Origin: Indibacter alkaliphilus LW1
Lineage (GTDB): Bacteria; Bacteroidota; Bacteroidia; Cytophagales; Cyclobacteriaceae
NCBI RefSeq assembly: GCF_000295935.2
Contig: NZ_ALWO02000014.1
Location: 62,001 to 126,000 of the forward strand
Direction: 5' to 3'
DNA length: 64,000 nt
In this document: positions 28,671-38,669 of the stretch, one piece after another
How positions within the stretch are numbered: position 1 is the first letter of the stretch
How the letters are laid out: each line of letters begins with the position of its first letter
Position numbers and translations under genes: made by a program
The notes under the pieces: model-generated
Databases searched by the model: none
What the model was told of the DNA's origin: nothing
The model's input: the letters and a program-made list of their open reading frames with translations, nothing else

Positions 28671-30151
28671 ACTGCCAACTCTTTTTTGATTTCTTCCATT
28701 TCTTCTTTTGAATAATAATTGATCCCTAGCTTAAGGTATCCAAAAAGTATGGTCATAAATGGTGAAATGATATTAAAAAAGCAATATGGAGCGTAAGTCA
28801 AAGTAGCAACGCCCAGGACCGATGCCTGTGTAGCTCCACATGTATTCCAGGGAATCAACACAGATGTAACTGTGGCACTATCCTCCAAGGTCCGACTTAA
28901 ATTTTCCCCTTTGAGTCCTCTTTTCTTATAAATATCTGCATACATTCTTCCTGGAACTAAAATTGCCAAATATTGATCCGATGTGGTCACATTGAAAAAC
29001 ACACAGGTAGCTGCTGTGGAGGCAATCAAAGAACCTATTGAATGAACTTTTTCTATAATCGCTTCAGCCAACACCCTCAACATGCCACTTTCTTCCATTA
29101 TACCTCCAAAAATCATCGCACAAATAATCAACCATATTGTGTACAGCATCCCTGCCATACCTCCTGTGACCAGCAGTTCATTGACGACATCATTTGTAGT
29201 CGTAATACTGATCTCGCCATATAATGCCTGCATGACCGCCTTGAAAGCCATGTATAAGAAAGATGCACCTTCTTCATTTGCTATGGTTTTGATAACCCCA
29301 GGTTGAAAGATAATTGCAAACAATCCGCCTAAAAGGGCCCCTGCCAGCAAAGCCGGTACCGCAGGCACTTTTTTGACAATCATTAGAATCACAAGAACCG
29401 GCACTATAAATAACCATCCGCTGATATTGAATTGTTCAACAATCACAGCAGAAATATCCTTTACCTGATCTACAGACCCTTCTGCCCTGGAAGTAAAACC
29501 AATCACTCCAAAGATCACTATGGTGATCAAAATAGAAGGAACCGTAGTTTTGGTCATATGCCTTATATGGGTAAATAGATCTGTACCTGCCATCGCCGGA
29601 GCCAGATTGGTAGTATCAGACAAGGGGGACATTTTATCGCCAAAATATGCTCCTGAAAGTACCGCTCCGGCAATCAAACCCTCACCAAAACCCAAAGCTT
29701 TGCCAATTCCCAAAAGGGCTACACCTACCGTAGCTACTGTAGTCCAACTACTTCCAGTCGCTATGGAGACAATCGCACTTACAATACAGGCTGCAATGAG
29801 AAAAATGGTTGGATTCAATATTTGCAAACCATAATATATCATAGCAGGTACTATCCCGCTCAAAAGCCAAGTCCCCGCTAAAGCTCCTATCAAGAGCAGT
29901 ATCAAAATACTGGACATTGCAGAACTGATGCTGTTGACGATTCCATCCTGTAACTCCTCCCATTTGATTTTAAGCCTCAAAACTGCCACCAATCCCGCTA
30001 CTCCTGAAGAAATCACCAAAACCATCTGATTGGAGCCTAGCAAGCCATCTGTCCCAAAAACAAAAATATTGACTACCAATAGAACTATTAAAAACAAAAT
30101 GGGAAACAGAGCTTCCAGAATGCTAGGTACTTTTCGACTTGTTGCCATCAA
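28667..30151 (-). CDS. nhaC: Na+/H+ antiporter, NhaC family
   Basis: 494 residues, about 11-12 membrane helices. NhaC family stretches are clear: IVSIATGSSWTTVATVGVAL, GAYFGDKMSPLSDTTNLAP and NVTTSDQYLAILVPGRMYAD, then LSRTLEDSATVTSVLIPWN. It exchanges cytoplasmic Na+ for H+. It is transcribed ahead of the exonuclease gene with a 4-nt overlap. Confidence 0.93.
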   Translation of the reverse strand: MMATSRKVPSILEALFPILFLIVLLVVNIFVFGTDGLLGSNQMVLVISSGVAGLVAVLRLKIKWEELQDGIVNSISSAMSSILILLLIGALAGTWLLSGIVPAMIYYGLQILNPTIFLIAACIVSAIVSIATGSSWTTVATVGVALLGIGKALGFGEGLIAGAVLSGAYFGDKMSPLSDTTNLAPAMAGTDLFTHIRHMTKTTVPSILITIVIFGVIGFTSRAEGSVDQVKDISAVIVEQFNISGWLFIVPVLVILMIVKKVPAVPALLAGALLGGLFAIIFQPGVIKTIANEEGASFLYMAFKAVMQALYGEISITTTNDVVNELLVTGGMAGMLYTIWLIICAMIFGGIMEESGMLRVLAEAIIEKVHSIGSLIASTAATCVFFNVTTSDQYLAILVPGRMYADIYKKRGLKGENLSRTLEDSATVTSVLIPWNTCGATQASVLGVATLTYAPYCFFNIISPFMTILFGYLKLGINYYSKEEMEEIKKELAV

Positions 30152-30204
30152 CTATTTTTTGGAGGTAATTTAAAATTTGAAATTAAGAAAATTTTATTAA
30201 AACA

Positions 30205-31329
30205 TTACTTTTCCAAGAGGGCAACAAGTTCAGAAGCTGTCTGCCAACCTATAGCTACTCCCATTCCTCCTAAGCGAGCTGCTATTCCTATATCCTCAGT
30301 TAAAAGTTGAATCACTGGTTTTTTATTCTCCCCAAAACCCATTATTCCCGTCCATTCGTATTCAAACTCCAAATTTTCATTTGGTAGGATCACCTCTTCT
30401 GAAAGCCGGCTAAGATACGCTTTGATTGTTGGATTGACTTCGTTTTTCGTGGTTTCCTCAGCTTTTATATCAAGATTTCTACCCCCTCCTATCAGCAAGC
30501 GGTTTTCTATATTTCTAAAATATACATATCCCATGTCATAGTGAAAAGAACCATTCCATGGGATCTTATTTTTCAGAGGTTTACTCACCATAACAAGCCC
30601 CCTTCCGGGTTTGATATTCAAATTTTCAATCAAATCTCCCGCAAAAGCATTGGTACAGATCGCAATTTTATCAGCACTAAAATCCAGTCTATTTTGATAG
30701 ATTGGATTTCTTACCTGCACTTCCTTTTTATCAAGGTCTACATTTTCCACTAAGGCTCCTGTAAGTATCTTTACTTTGAAAAGCTGAGCTGTTTCCCAAA
30801 GTAATTCCAGAAATTTACCGGAATCCAATTCTCCTTCAAATTGATTTTTCACAAGATATTTGACCTTGTCAGAGAATCCGAAAGTTTGAATATCTCTCAC
30901 TTGAGAAAATACATCCTCTCCGAAGATTGGTGTCAAAATGGAATTTACATACTCCATCCTGTCCAGGTACTTTTCCTCTTGCTCAGTAATTAGCTCAAAT
31001 CCACCATTGCTATAATAGCCCAAAGCTTTATCCCCAAACAAGCCTCTGATAGACCTGAGCCCTATGTATCTTTTTTCAACCAAGTTCTTGACTTCTTCTA
31101 CTTTCATGGTATTGAGGTCATCTAAAATCTCAGTAAGGCTCCCAAAACATGCAAAACCGGCATTTCTTGTACTGGCACCACTGGGAAATACTCCTCTTTC
31201 CAAGATCAAAACCTTTGCGTTTGGCCTATCTTTTTTGAATTGAATGGCAGTAGATAAGCCAACAATTCCACCACCTACAACAATAAGATCAAATTTCAAA
31301 AAGCTTCTATCTTCCCAAAAACTCAACAT
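30205..31329 (-). CDS. FAD-dependent oxidoreductase (DAO family)
   Basis: 374 residues. The FAD motif is DLIVVGGGIVGLSTAIQF (residues 14-31), followed by LILERGVFPSGASTRNAGFA, a DAO-family N-terminal pair close to glycine oxidase and L-2-hydroxyglutarate-type enzymes. YEWTGIMGFGENKKPVIQ and ARLGGMGVAIGWQTAS form the C-terminal FAD contacts. The substrate is unknown. It stands alone between nhaC and the Mpo1-like gene. Confidence 0.85.
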   Translation of the reverse strand: MLSFWEDRSFLKFDLIVVGGGIVGLSTAIQFKKDRPNAKVLILERGVFPSGASTRNAGFACFGSLTEILDDLNTMKVEEVKNLVEKRYIGLRSIRGLFGDKALGYYSNGGFELITEQEEKYLDRMEYVNSILTPIFGEDVFSQVRDIQTFGFSDKVKYLVKNQFEGELDSGKFLELLWETAQLFKVKILTGALVENVDLDKKEVQVRNPIYQNRLDFSADKIAICTNAFAGDLIENLNIKPGRGLVMVSKPLKNKIPWNGSFHYDMGYVYFRNIENRLLIGGGRNLDIKAEETTKNEVNPTIKAYLSRLSEEVILPNENLEFEYEWTGIMGFGENKKPVIQLLTEDIGIAARLGGMGVAIGWQTASELVALLEK

Positions 31330-31408
31330 TGTATCAATAATTAAATATTTTTTAAAGGCTATTTATTAAATTCAACCTGATATTCCAATAAACTTTACCC
31401 AAAAGGCC

Positions 31409-31888
31409 ATGAGAAAAATTGATGAGTTACTTTATGAATATGGGCTCAGTCACCAAAATGAAACCAATAAAACCATTCATTGGATTTGTGTGCCAGCTAT
31501 TTTCTTCAGTATTGTCGGATTGATTTACAGCATTCCATCAGATTCAATTTCCAATCTGCTCCCTTTTTTGGGAAGTTTTGCCAATTGGGCAACATTAATC
31601 CTTATAGTGGTTTTGTTTTATTATGTTTCTCTTTCTCCCCCTTTGGCTTTGGGAATGTTCTTTTTTTCAGCCATGTGTCTGGCTTTGGCCAACTTTCTCA
31701 GTTTAGTTTCTCCCGTTCCTCTTTGGGCATTAAGCATCATCATCTTTATTCTAGCTTGGATTTTTCAGTTTTATGGACATAAAATCGAAGGAAAAAAACC
31801 ATCCTTCCTAAAAGACTTACAGTTTTTGTTGATAGGGCCTGCTTGGTTGATGCATTTCATTTATAAAAAACTAGGTCTTGCCTATTAA
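31409..31888 (+). CDS. Mpo1/DUF962-like membrane protein
   Basis: 159 residues with four membrane segments. The family N-terminus YGLSHQNETNKTIHWICVP (His-containing, Asn-Lys) and the second His in FYGHKIEGKKPSF, then GPAWLMHFI, match the DUF962/YGL010w group. Yeast Mpo1 is an Fe2+-dependent dioxygenase acting on 2-hydroxy fatty acids; the bacterial role is inferred only. Stands alone. Confidence 0.85.
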   Translation: MRKIDELLYEYGLSHQNETNKTIHWICVPAIFFSIVGLIYSIPSDSISNLLPFLGSFANWATLILIVVLFYYVSLSPPLALGMFFFSAMCLALANFLSLVSPVPLWALSIIIFILAWIFQFYGHKIEGKKPSFLKDLQFLLIGPAWLMHFIYKKLGLAY

Positions 31889-32040
31889 ACCCTAGAAGGT
31901 CAGTATTCAAACTCATCCAAAGATATTCTCTAAAGTTTTTTTCTTCTTGAAAATCAGATGGCTTATTCTGAATGAAGCGTTTATTTATTTTTTAATTGTA
32001 TTTTTAAAACTGGTTAAATGCTATTAAACAAGAAATACAA

Positions 32041-34065
32041 ATGCTTGATTTTATAATCGCTTCTATGGAGATACCGATGTTGTCAGACATCGTGTTGATT
32101 TTTGGATTGGCAACTTTGGTGATTTTAGTCTTCATGAGGTTCAAAATACCTACAATTATAGGCTTCCTTTTTACAGGGGCTTTAGCGGGTCCCTATGGAC
32201 TTTCCTTAGTCAATACCTCTACCACCGTAGAAGTGCTTTCAGAGATAGGTGTGATTCTGTTGCTGTTTGTGATAGGTATGGAGTTTTCACTCAAAAGTCT
32301 GATGGCGATCAAAAAAGCGGTATTTGTAGGTGGTGCCTTACAAGTGTTTTTTACCATAGTATTTACCACCATCATTTCGTATTTCCTGGGCTTTAATTGG
32401 GAGATAGCTGTATTTATAGGCTTTTTGTTTTCCTTATCGAGTACAGCTATCGTACTCAAACTACTTCAGGAAGCGGGGGAGGTCAATTCCATTTCCGGAA
32501 GGACTACCTTGGCCATTTTGATTTTTCAGGATATAGTCATTGTTCCCCTGATGTTGTTTACGCCTATGCTTGCTGGAGAGTCGGACAACATAGCTTGGTC
32601 ATTGTTTTTGATGGCAGCCAAAGGGACCGGAGTTGTGATACTAACTTTGTTAAGTGCCAAATACTTGATTCCAACTCTCCTCTTCAGAATTGCAAAAACG
32701 AGAAATGAAGAGCTATTTCTTTTGTCTATAATTGTGATCTGCTTTGCTGTTGCTTACCTCACCAATCTACTTGGCTTATCTTTGGGCTTGGGGGCATTTT
32801 TAGCCGGTCTAATTATCTCAGAGTCGGATTACAGCCACCATGCCACTGGTAAAATACTTCCTTTCAGGGAAGTGTTTCTCAGCTTTTTCTTTGTCTCTGT
32901 AGGGATGCTGTTTGATATCACCTTTCTTTTCAATCACATCCTCATAATCCTTGGTCTTACAGCGCTGACATTTCTAATCAAATTCGGAACCATCATAGCC
33001 TCTGTTAAAGCTATTGGGCAAAAGACCAAAGATGCTTTTATAGTAGGATTTTCCATCTTTCAAGTGGGTGAATTTTCTTTGCTTTTGGCCAAAGAAGGTC
33101 TGAAATATGATCTTTTGGACCCTGATACTTACCAGTATTTCCTTGCAATCTCTATTTTGACAATGGCAATAACTCCATTCGTCTTGAAAGCCCGTGAAGA
33201 CCTCAGTAGAAAACTATTGGTAATCCCACTGCCGCAAAGACTGAAAAAGAGACTTTCCAAACCCAAATCACAATCCGCGAATATGGAATTTGTTGAAAAA
33301 GAATTCAAAGACCACCTAGTGATCATTGGGTACGGGCTGAATGGCAGGAATCTTTCAAGAGCAGCAAAATCAGCAAATATCCCCTATGCTATTATAGAAA
33401 TGAATGCCGTGACAGTAAAAGAAGAGGGTACAAAAGGAGAGCCAATTGTATTTGGAGATGCAGCAAATGAATCTGTATTGGAGCATGTCAATATCAACAA
33501 GGCAAGGGTAGCGGTAATTGCCATTTCAGACGCAGAAGCCACCAAAAGAATTATCAGTACCATAAGGCACCTGACACAGAATCCATATATCATTGTCAGA
33601 ACCCGATATGTGAATGAAATGGAAGAAAATCATAAGCTCGGAGCTAATGAAGTAGTACCGGAAGAATTTGAAACTTCCATTGAAATTTTCAACAGAGTCC
33701 TTACCAAATACCTGATTCCCAGACATGATATAGAGGAGTTTACAGAAGAGGTAAGGTCCCATAATTATGAAATGTTTCGTTTGGGCAGCGAAAGCACTGC
33801 CAGCAAGGTCAAGTTTGATCTGCCTGCCATCAATTTTGTCGGTGTAAAAGTGGAAAAGGATTATGGGAGCTTTATAAATATTCCACTAAAAAGTGCCGGG
33901 ATAAGAGAAAAACTTGGAGTCAATGTGGTGGCTATTAAAAGGGGGAGCAAAACAATTTCTGAAATAACCGGAAATGATAAGCTTAAACTAGGTGATGTAG
34001 TCTATGTGGTAGGTAGACCGTCCGCGCTTGAAAAATTCGAAGCAGAAGTGGAAATAGACGATTGA
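32041..34065 (+). CDS. CPA2-family monovalent cation:proton antiporter (KefB/YbaL-like)
   Basis: 674 residues. About 12 membrane helices (residues 15-385) carry the CPA2 pattern IGFLFTGALAGPYGLSLV, then FSLSSTAIVLKLLQ and GLSLGLGAFLAGLIISES. A TrkA-N domain follows (HLVIIGYGLNGRNLSRAAK, about residue 425) with the NAD-binding glycine motif, and a TrkA-C domain occupies the last 85 residues (LGDVVYVVGRPSALEKF). It likely exports K+ or Na+ under nucleotide control. It converges on the patatin gene with a 3-nt gap. Confidence 0.92.
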   Translation: MLDFIIASMEIPMLSDIVLIFGLATLVILVFMRFKIPTIIGFLFTGALAGPYGLSLVNTSTTVEVLSEIGVILLLFVIGMEFSLKSLMAIKKAVFVGGALQVFFTIVFTTIISYFLGFNWEIAVFIGFLFSLSSTAIVLKLLQEAGEVNSISGRTTLAILIFQDIVIVPLMLFTPMLAGESDNIAWSLFLMAAKGTGVVILTLLSAKYLIPTLLFRIAKTRNEELFLLSIIVICFAVAYLTNLLGLSLGLGAFLAGLIISESDYSHHATGKILPFREVFLSFFFVSVGMLFDITFLFNHILIILGLTALTFLIKFGTIIASVKAIGQKTKDAFIVGFSIFQVGEFSLLLAKEGLKYDLLDPDTYQYFLAISILTMAITPFVLKAREDLSRKLLVIPLPQRLKKRLSKPKSQSANMEFVEKEFKDHLVIIGYGLNGRNLSRAAKSANIPYAIIEMNAVTVKEEGTKGEPIVFGDAANESVLEHVNINKARVAVIAISDAEATKRIISTIRHLTQNPYIIVRTRYVNEMEENHKLGANEVVPEEFETSIEIFNRVLTKYLIPRHDIEEFTEEVRSHNYEMFRLGSESTASKVKFDLPAINFVGVKVEKDYGSFINIPLKSAGIREKLGVNVVAIKRGSKTISEITGNDKLKLGDVVYVVGRPSALEKFEAEVEIDD

Positions 34066-34068
34066 TAC

Positions 34069-36351
34069 TTATTCCAAAAATTTGAAATTTTCAATCTCCC
34101 TCAATGATCTTCTATTGTATGGACTGCTGATATTGTTGATAATGGAGTTCTTTTCCCTAGCTGTAAGCCTCCAGTTTAAGGAAGCTCTCAGTATTTCCTG
34201 AACTTCGGGACTGAATGCTCCATCCTGATCAGCCAAGCCCCTCTCCTTAAGATACTGTAAGGTCGAATACTCAAACTCAATCCTTTCTAAAGAAAAATCG
34301 ACTGTTTCCTTCATCCTTGTAAAAGCAACCTCATTATTCAAAGTCTGTACATTGTCCCAATTGATATAAATATTCTTGAGGGGAGTCGATAATTTTTGCA
34401 AAATTGTCAAAGGCTTATTCTCTTCTATTTCTGAAAATTTCTCGGAATCCCTAATGGTCAACAGCAAAACTCCGGATGTATTTTCCCTTATCCAATCCTT
34501 AAATACATGGATGAACTTCAATGCATCCTGAATTCCAAAATTATCCGAAAGACCGGAGTCCATTACCTCCATTCTGGGCGAAGATGGGAGCTGTATGTTC
34601 GGCGTGATAAACGGGAAAGTAGCCCCCATTCTCAAAGCTGAAATAAATCTCAAACCACTGGCATCTTGCTTGGAAAAAAACCTTTGAAAATCTACTCCTT
34701 GGCTTTTCTCGTCCCAGCCTTCTGTTCTGGTAACTGAAATACCCATGTAACTTACAGACTTTGGAGAAATGTAAAGCTTCCTACCATCATTGGTGATAAG
34801 GGGAGTAATCAATAACATCGGAATCAAAGCCTTCTTTTCAGGCTCTAGATACGCAGAAAGAGGCTTATCCAAGACTCCTTCTGTATTTAGATTCAGTTGT
34901 GCTTCAAAAGAATACCCCCTATCCTTAAGATATTTTCTACCATTGTAAGTGAAATATTGATTTCTTATCAAAAGGTCATTCACCAAAAGAGTAAACAAAA
35001 TAGGGTTCAGGTTATCAGATGATATCTGATTAAGATATAAATCATCCTTTAGATTCATATCGCTGTCCAGTTGGGACAAAAGATATAACTCTCTAAAAAA
35101 AGCCGCCCCAATAATTCCTCCTGAGGCTCCGGTCATCAATTGCGTATGTTTGGTCAGTTGCCCTCCACTTGCAAATTCTGCCTCTTGGAGCACTTTGAGG
35201 GTCCAGAGGGCAGCTCTTTGCCCACCCCCACTGGTTGTCACAAAGACCATTTTCGGTTTCTTTTCCTTTGGGAATTTAGCTCTCCAATTCTCCAGTGTTT
35301 CTAAAGTATACCGGCTATCTTCCACGATGTTTTCAGTTCCTAGTGTCTGATTAATTTCCTCAACATTATATTTTGCCAATTCGCCAGAATAATCCATTCC
35401 AAAAGCAGAATGAGGCCTGTTCAAATAATCAGAATTAGAAAAAATATTGAATAAGACCAATGCTCCTATTACAGAAGGAGTAGCCCACTCTCTAAGCCAG
35501 AATACCACTGCACCGACAAGCATTGTCAATATAGAAAGCATGAGCATAAAACTTGCAGCCGCCGGTAACTGCAATACCGGAATTTCCCGGAAAAATCCAA
35601 GTATAAAAATAGTACTGATCAGTGCTGTCTGAATGATGACCATATTCAGGTGATTTTGGTCAAATACCCTCAAAAGCTGTCTACCTTCAAAAGATGACAG
35701 GTCACTCCTAACCATCCGAAATCTAAGCCTCCAATCAAGATAATCGACAACTTTACTGCTTGCTTTTTTGGACTCTTTGATTCGTTTCAGCATGTTGGCC
35801 CTCGACAACTTTGTCCTTCTCAGCCTCTTTTCAACATTCCCTGCAAACAAGATGAAAAAATCTTTATTGGTAAATCTGAAGTAAATAAATAACAATGTGA
35901 ATGTGAGAGCAGAACCTCCCGAAAAACCCAGAAAATACTTAATCAATACCCAGAATGATTCATGTTCATTGTCCAATTGAAATTGAATGAATGCATAAAT
36001 ATAGCAGAGATAAAAAATCAAGGGGATCAGACAATTATTGATACAGAATTGGATAAAGGGCCTAGGGATCACAGCTAAAAACCTGAATTTTGCTCCATCC
36101 AAAATATACGTTGTCATGTGAAAAGCCATGGTAAAAATGGCAAGTGCAATCCCTATGATAAAAAAGCTTTTCCAACCTACCTCATTGAGATATTCCGGAT
36201 CAAGAAATAAGTAAGGTATTCCCAAAACTGAACCTGAAAATTGAAAAATAATCAACCCCAAAAGAAACCAGAGTGCGACCAAGAGAAGATTTTTTCTTAG
36301 ATGCAAGAAAAGAAGTTGGACCGGAAAGCTATAAATTATTTTTTCCCACAT
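34069..36351 (-). CDS. Membrane-anchored patatin-like phospholipase
   Basis: 760 residues. Up to eight membrane segments fill residues 12-330. The cytoplasmic or periplasmic C-terminal half has the three patatin elements: an oxyanion-hole run SGGGQRAALW (about residue 374), the nucleophile elbow TGASGGIIG (about 409, Ser in GxSxG) and the catalytic Asp in VMDSGLSDNFG (about 597). This indicates a Ser/Asp lipid acyl hydrolase tethered to the membrane. The large N-terminal membrane domain is unusual compared with soluble patatins. Confidence 0.85.
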   Translation of the reverse strand: MWEKIIYSFPVQLLFLHLRKNLLLVALWFLLGLIIFQFSGSVLGIPYLFLDPEYLNEVGWKSFFIIGIALAIFTMAFHMTTYILDGAKFRFLAVIPRPFIQFCINNCLIPLIFYLCYIYAFIQFQLDNEHESFWVLIKYFLGFSGGSALTFTLLFIYFRFTNKDFFILFAGNVEKRLRRTKLSRANMLKRIKESKKASSKVVDYLDWRLRFRMVRSDLSSFEGRQLLRVFDQNHLNMVIIQTALISTIFILGFFREIPVLQLPAAASFMLMLSILTMLVGAVVFWLREWATPSVIGALVLFNIFSNSDYLNRPHSAFGMDYSGELAKYNVEEINQTLGTENIVEDSRYTLETLENWRAKFPKEKKPKMVFVTTSGGGQRAALWTLKVLQEAEFASGGQLTKHTQLMTGASGGIIGAAFFRELYLLSQLDSDMNLKDDLYLNQISSDNLNPILFTLLVNDLLIRNQYFTYNGRKYLKDRGYSFEAQLNLNTEGVLDKPLSAYLEPEKKALIPMLLITPLITNDGRKLYISPKSVSYMGISVTRTEGWDEKSQGVDFQRFFSKQDASGLRFISALRMGATFPFITPNIQLPSSPRMEVMDSGLSDNFGIQDALKFIHVFKDWIRENTSGVLLLTIRDSEKFSEIEENKPLTILQKLSTPLKNIYINWDNVQTLNNEVAFTRMKETVDFSLERIEFEYSTLQYLKERGLADQDGAFSPEVQEILRASLNWRLTAREKNSIINNISSPYNRRSLREIENFKFLE

Positions 36352-36470
36352 AGGCTTATATTCATCGAAAAGATAATGGAATTTTAAAAGAATTCTAAAT
36401 GCTGAATTTTCATTGTTGCTTAATGTGATAAACCTTACCTTCGCTAGCTGAAATTGAAAAAATTAAAAGA

Positions 36471-37082
36471 ATGAGAATCTGGTTTTTGTGTAAGGTGAAA
36501 TACGCCAAAGAGAACGAGCAGGGGCTGCTCAAAAATGTATCTGAGCAATATTTGGTAGATGCTGTGTCATTTACAGAGGCTGAGGCAAGAATTTACGATA
36601 TGTTGGGTTCTACCATCAGAGGGGATTTTCAGGTTACCAACATCAGTAAAAGTAATTTTGTGGATGTATTTCCGTACGATGACATCGACATCTGGCATAA
36701 ATGTAAAATCACCTATGTAGTCGCCGATGCTGACAGTGGGAAAGAAAAGAAAGTAACGCAATATATGTTAGTGACAGCTCATGACGTAAAGGAGGCTTAC
36801 GATAGAATTCATGAAAGTCTAAACAATATGCTGGTAACTTTCCGTGTTCCTGACATCAATGAAAGCCCCATTGTGGAGGTTTTTCCATATGAACATGAAG
36901 ATGAGGAACTCCTCCCCCCTCCCCCATCTAATCTAAAGCCTCTTAGTGAAGTCAAAGCTGAGCAAGAAAGGCGAGAAGAAAGCAGAGCAGCCAATGAATC
37001 CAAAAGAGAGCCGCAAGAAGACGAAGCAGAATTAATTGAATATGATTCTGAAGATGACAATATGAATGAAAAGGAGCAGTAA
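36471..37082 (+). CDS. DUF4494 family protein
   Basis: 203 residues. It starts MRIWFLCKVKYAKENEQGLL and has two similar halves (VSEQYLVDAVSFTEAEARIY versus VTQYMLVTAHDVKEAYDRIH), each ending in a VxVFPYxx block (FVDVFPYDD and IVEVFPYEHE). The last 60 residues are Glu/Arg/Ser-rich and probably disordered. A Bacteroidota family of unknown function. Its stop codon lies inside a terminator hairpin. Confidence 0.85.
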   Translation: MRIWFLCKVKYAKENEQGLLKNVSEQYLVDAVSFTEAEARIYDMLGSTIRGDFQVTNISKSNFVDVFPYDDIDIWHKCKITYVVADADSGKEKKVTQYMLVTAHDVKEAYDRIHESLNNMLVTFRVPDINESPIVEVFPYEHEDEELLPPPPSNLKPLSEVKAEQERREESRAANESKREPQEDEAELIEYDSEDDNMNEKEQ

Positions 37083-37100
37083 GCTCCTTTTCATTTTTCC
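37066..37100 (+). terminator. Terminator at the DUF4494 stop codon
   Basis: Perfect 12-bp arms, ATGAAAAGGAGC and GCTCCTTTTCAT, with the loop AGTAA containing the TAA stop, followed by TTTTTCC. Confidence 0.8.
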
Positions 37101-37163
37101 AAACAATCTTGGGATTTCAAACCTACTGTTGCTTAACACGTTATAATTCTATAGTTTGCATGT

Positions 37164-37586
37164 ATGAAATCGATATCCACATTTGTTTTATTTTTGTTTT
37201 TAACCATTCCCGGATTTGCCAAAGATCCAGGAGAGAAGACTTTTCTTATTATTTTTGACAAGTCTGAACTTAAAGAACTCAAAACAAGCACAGAATACAT
37301 AGAACTCAGTTTAATGGCACTTTTTAAGACCAAAGCCTACACAGGCAATTCTGATGCAGCAATTTTGGTAAAAGTGCCTTATGGAAACATAGATGAAAAT
37401 CAGCTAGGTGATATGTTTGTCAGATTAAACAGAGAAAAAATCGTATCACTTCAAGAGGTGGCTTTTCAGATCATTGATCTGGAAAAATCGAAAGCTGTCT
37501 ACGAAACGCTACTTGCATCCTACGAGGAAAAAAGCCAAAAATCAAAAACTAAATCGAAGCAGGGTAAGGCTATTTCGGCGAATTAA
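37164..37586 (+). CDS. Small secreted protein of unknown function
   Basis: 140 residues with a signal peptide MKSISTFVLFLFLTIPGFAK. The mature part is about 100 residues of mixed alpha/beta character and ends in a Lys/Ser-rich tail (EEKSQKSKTKSKQGK). I do not recognise a family. Its 3' end overlaps the convergent histidine phosphatase by 17 nt. Confidence 0.65.
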   Translation: MKSISTFVLFLFLTIPGFAKDPGEKTFLIIFDKSELKELKTSTEYIELSLMALFKTKAYTGNSDAAILVKVPYGNIDENQLGDMFVRLNREKIVSLQEVAFQIIDLEKSKAVYETLLASYEEKSQKSKTKSKQGKAISAN

Positions 37587-38193
37587 AATGCTCCCCACAA
37601 TTGTATTTTTCCAGTCTGAAAATACCCCTTTCATTTTGATTCAATACATACAGTCCTAAATTTCTGTGCCTAAACACATCCATAAATCTTAAATCATACC
37701 CAAGCAATACGCTCAACAATACCCGCATGGCTCTCCCGTGCATGCAGATCAAAATCAGTTTTTCGGGTTGCGCAACAATGTGCTTTATTCCTTTGCTCAA
37801 TCGTTTTGCCACAATAATCGGACTTTCCCCTCCTTCGATAGCGTATTCCAGATCACCTGAAGACCATCTTTCCAACATATGCAAGTAGTATTGATTTTCA
37901 TCAGGTGTCATGGGTACTCCCTCATACTTTCCCCAACTGATTTCATTAAGATCAGGAACTCCCTCATGCGGAATCCCCATATCCAGAAAGCCTTGAACTG
38001 ACTGTTTTGTTCTTTGAAGACCGGTGTAGAATACTTTTTCAAAAGGAATATGCTTATATGCTTCAAAAAATGCCTTTGCCTGATCAAAACCATTTTGGTT
38101 TAAAGGAGCATCGATTCCACTTCCCTGTACTACACCTTTCAGATTGTAATCGGTCTGACCATGTCTGATCAGGTAGATTTTTTTAGTTACCAA
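37570..38193 (-). CDS. Histidine phosphatase family protein (phosphoglycerate mutase-like)
   Basis: 207 residues. The catalytic RHG motif is IYLIRHGQTDYNLKG at residues 6-20. A supporting Arg is in GLQRTKQSV, the acid residue in LNEISWGKYEG and the second His in LICMHGRAMRVLL. This is the set of active-site residues of the branch that includes broad phosphatases and cobalamin/riboflavin-type phosphatases. No cobalamin genes are near, so the substrate is open. Confidence 0.88.
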   Translation of the reverse strand: MVTKKIYLIRHGQTDYNLKGVVQGSGIDAPLNQNGFDQAKAFFEAYKHIPFEKVFYTGLQRTKQSVQGFLDMGIPHEGVPDLNEISWGKYEGVPMTPDENQYYLHMLERWSSGDLEYAIEGGESPIIVAKRLSKGIKHIVAQPEKLILICMHGRAMRVLLSVLLGYDLRFMDVFRHRNLGLYVLNQNERGIFRLEKYNCGEHFNSPK

Positions 38194-38246
38194 CTTTAAT
38201 TATTTTTGCTTCAGACTTCAAAGAAAAAACTTTTATTCCGGAATCC

Positions 38247-38669
38247 ATGATATTTCCCCCAAACCTTAGCCTTGATATAATAAATGATTGGGGCAAAAAC
38301 ACCATGACGGATTTTCTTGATATTAAATTTACTGCTATAGGAGACGATTATTTGGAAGCCACTATGCCTGTAGACAACAGAACCAAACAGCCCTTTGGCC
38401 TGTTACATGGAGGAGCTAATGTAGTCCTGGCTGAAACCCTCGGAAGTGTTGCTGCTACCCTGACCGTAGACAAGGATTCACAGTTTTGTGTTGGATTGGA
38501 GATCAATGCCAACCACTTGAAATCTGTAAAAAAAGGATTAGTCAGAGGAGTAACCAAGCCCATCCACCTTGGAAAAAAAACACAGGTTTGGGAAATAAAA
38601 ATTTATACTCCGGGTAATGAACTTAGCTGTATTAGCAGAATAACGATGGCTGTGATAGACAAAAAATGA
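38247..38669 (+). CDS. menI: Hotdog-fold thioesterase, probable 1,4-dihydroxy-2-naphthoyl-CoA hydrolase
   Basis: 140 residues. PaaI-type hotdog: RTKQPFGLLHGGANVVLAET (His-Gly-Gly and the catalytic acidic residue on the central helix), then GLEINANHLKSVKKG. Hydrolyses an aryl-CoA thioester. The name menI is inferred from the context: the next two genes are menF and menD, with a 4-nt overlap to menF. Without that context only thioesterase would be safe. Confidence 0.8.
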   Translation: MIFPPNLSLDIINDWGKNTMTDFLDIKFTAIGDDYLEATMPVDNRTKQPFGLLHGGANVVLAETLGSVAATLTVDKDSQFCVGLEINANHLKSVKKGLVRGVTKPIHLGKKTQVWEIKIYTPGNELSCISRITMAVIDKK

